NCBI GenBank assembly: GCA_012961565.1
Contig: DTZC01000051.1
Span: forward strand, 1-6,646
Length of the DNA: 6,646 bases
Direction: 5' to 3'
From: Dehalococcoidia bacterium
GTDB taxonomy: Bacteria; Chloroflexota; Dehalococcoidia; GIF9; UBA5629
Shown one piece after another: positions 6,417 through 6,646 of the stretch (position 1 is the stretch's first letter; each line of letters begins with the position of its first letter). The translations under genes were made by a program, and so were the position numbers. Under the pieces are notes generated by a model that saw only the letters and a program-made list of their open reading frames with translations, ran no database searches and had not been told where the DNA came from.

Positions 6417-6646
6417 TCAGCTTGGAGGTTCCTGGGAAGGGTCTTTGACACCAGCCCAAAATACTGGTCCAGCTTTCATCACCTGTCCGGGGAGTTCTCT
6501 TCCTAGGTACTGTTGAGCTGTCTTGGCACATTCAATCAACTTGGAGAGGTCGATACCGGTATCAATTCCCATATTTTCTAGCATGTGAACCAGGTCTTCC
6601 GTAGGTATATTCCCGGTAGCTCCCGGAGCATAGGGACAACCGCCTA
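6417..6646 (-). CDS. Hydroxymethylglutaryl-CoA lyase family enzyme, C-terminal end (cut by window edge)
   Basis: HMG-CoA lyases split 3-hydroxy-3-methylglutaryl-CoA into acetyl-CoA and acetoacetate in leucine or ketone-body breakdown, using a TIM barrel with a divalent metal. I translated the minus strand from the right edge to a TGA at 6417-6419: 75 complete residues remain. They begin with GGCPYAPGATGN, the hallmark of this family that holds the active-site Cys, and the two leftover bases TA fit the Leu of the usual GLGGCP. It continues TEDLVHMLENMGIDTGIDL, as in known HMG-CoA lyases, and ends in a tail containing LGRELPGQVMKAG. The barrel with the metal-binding residues lies outside the window, so lyases for related substrates, such as longer-chain acyl-CoAs, cannot be excluded. 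Names used for such genes are mvaB or hmgL. It converges on the HD-GYP gene with 161 bases between them. Confidence 0.88.
   Translation of the reverse strand, partial: GGCPYAPGATGNIPTEDLVHMLENMGIDTGIDLSKLIECAKTAQQYLGRELPGQVMKAGPVFWAGVKDPSQEPPS

Noticed and set aside
6324..6506. 60-codon plus-strand open frame near the right end
   Set aside because: It runs into the antisense of the HMG-CoA-lyase C-terminus, lacks a Shine-Dalgarno sequence and shows no recognisable domain.
1..6646. CRISPR array, insertion sequence, phage or defence system
   Set aside because: No regularly spaced repeats, transposase, integrase, terminal inverted repeats or defence-type domains were seen. Almost all of the window is housekeeping, metabolic or signalling genes.

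Overview
The window carries ordinary chromosomal bacterial genes with a roughly balanced base composition. The MutS sequence, a DUF169 protein and an HMG-CoA-lyase-type enzyme together suggest an uncultured anaerobic lineage. My best guess is Chloroflexota, class Dehalococcoidia, because MutS closely resembles what I remember of Dehalococcoides MutS. This is inference from memory; no search was run. I see no phage genes, transposases, CRISPR array, tRNA or rRNA.

Left block (minus strand, read from about 4934 down to 1): mutS (mismatch repair), a four-helix membrane protein of unknown function that starts one base after the mutS stop, a DUF169 protein of unknown function with its own strong Shine-Dalgarno sequence, and the first 182 codons of argJ (arginine biosynthesis). 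The window edge cuts argJ just before its self-cleavage site. All four genes run the same way with gaps of 1, 88 and 44 bases, so they could be one transcription unit. The 88-base gap leaves room for a break in it. Their products share no obvious pathway.

Centre (4935-5229): a divergent intergenic region between mutS and a plus-strand signalling gene. It holds candidate promoters for both directions and a short open frame whose stop codon overlaps the start of the signalling gene. It also contains a hydrophobic in-frame stretch that could be an alternative, membrane-anchored N-terminus of that gene.

Right block: a PAS/HD-GYP protein on the plus strand, a probable cyclic-di-GMP phosphodiesterase. 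After it comes a 161-base convergent gap with an imperfect hairpin. Last is the C-terminal end of an HMG-CoA-lyase-family gene on the minus strand, entering from the right edge. I found no convincing new multi-gene system. The points most worth following are the mutS-coupled membrane protein, the DUF169 gene between repair and arginine genes, and the unclear N-terminus of the HD-GYP gene.
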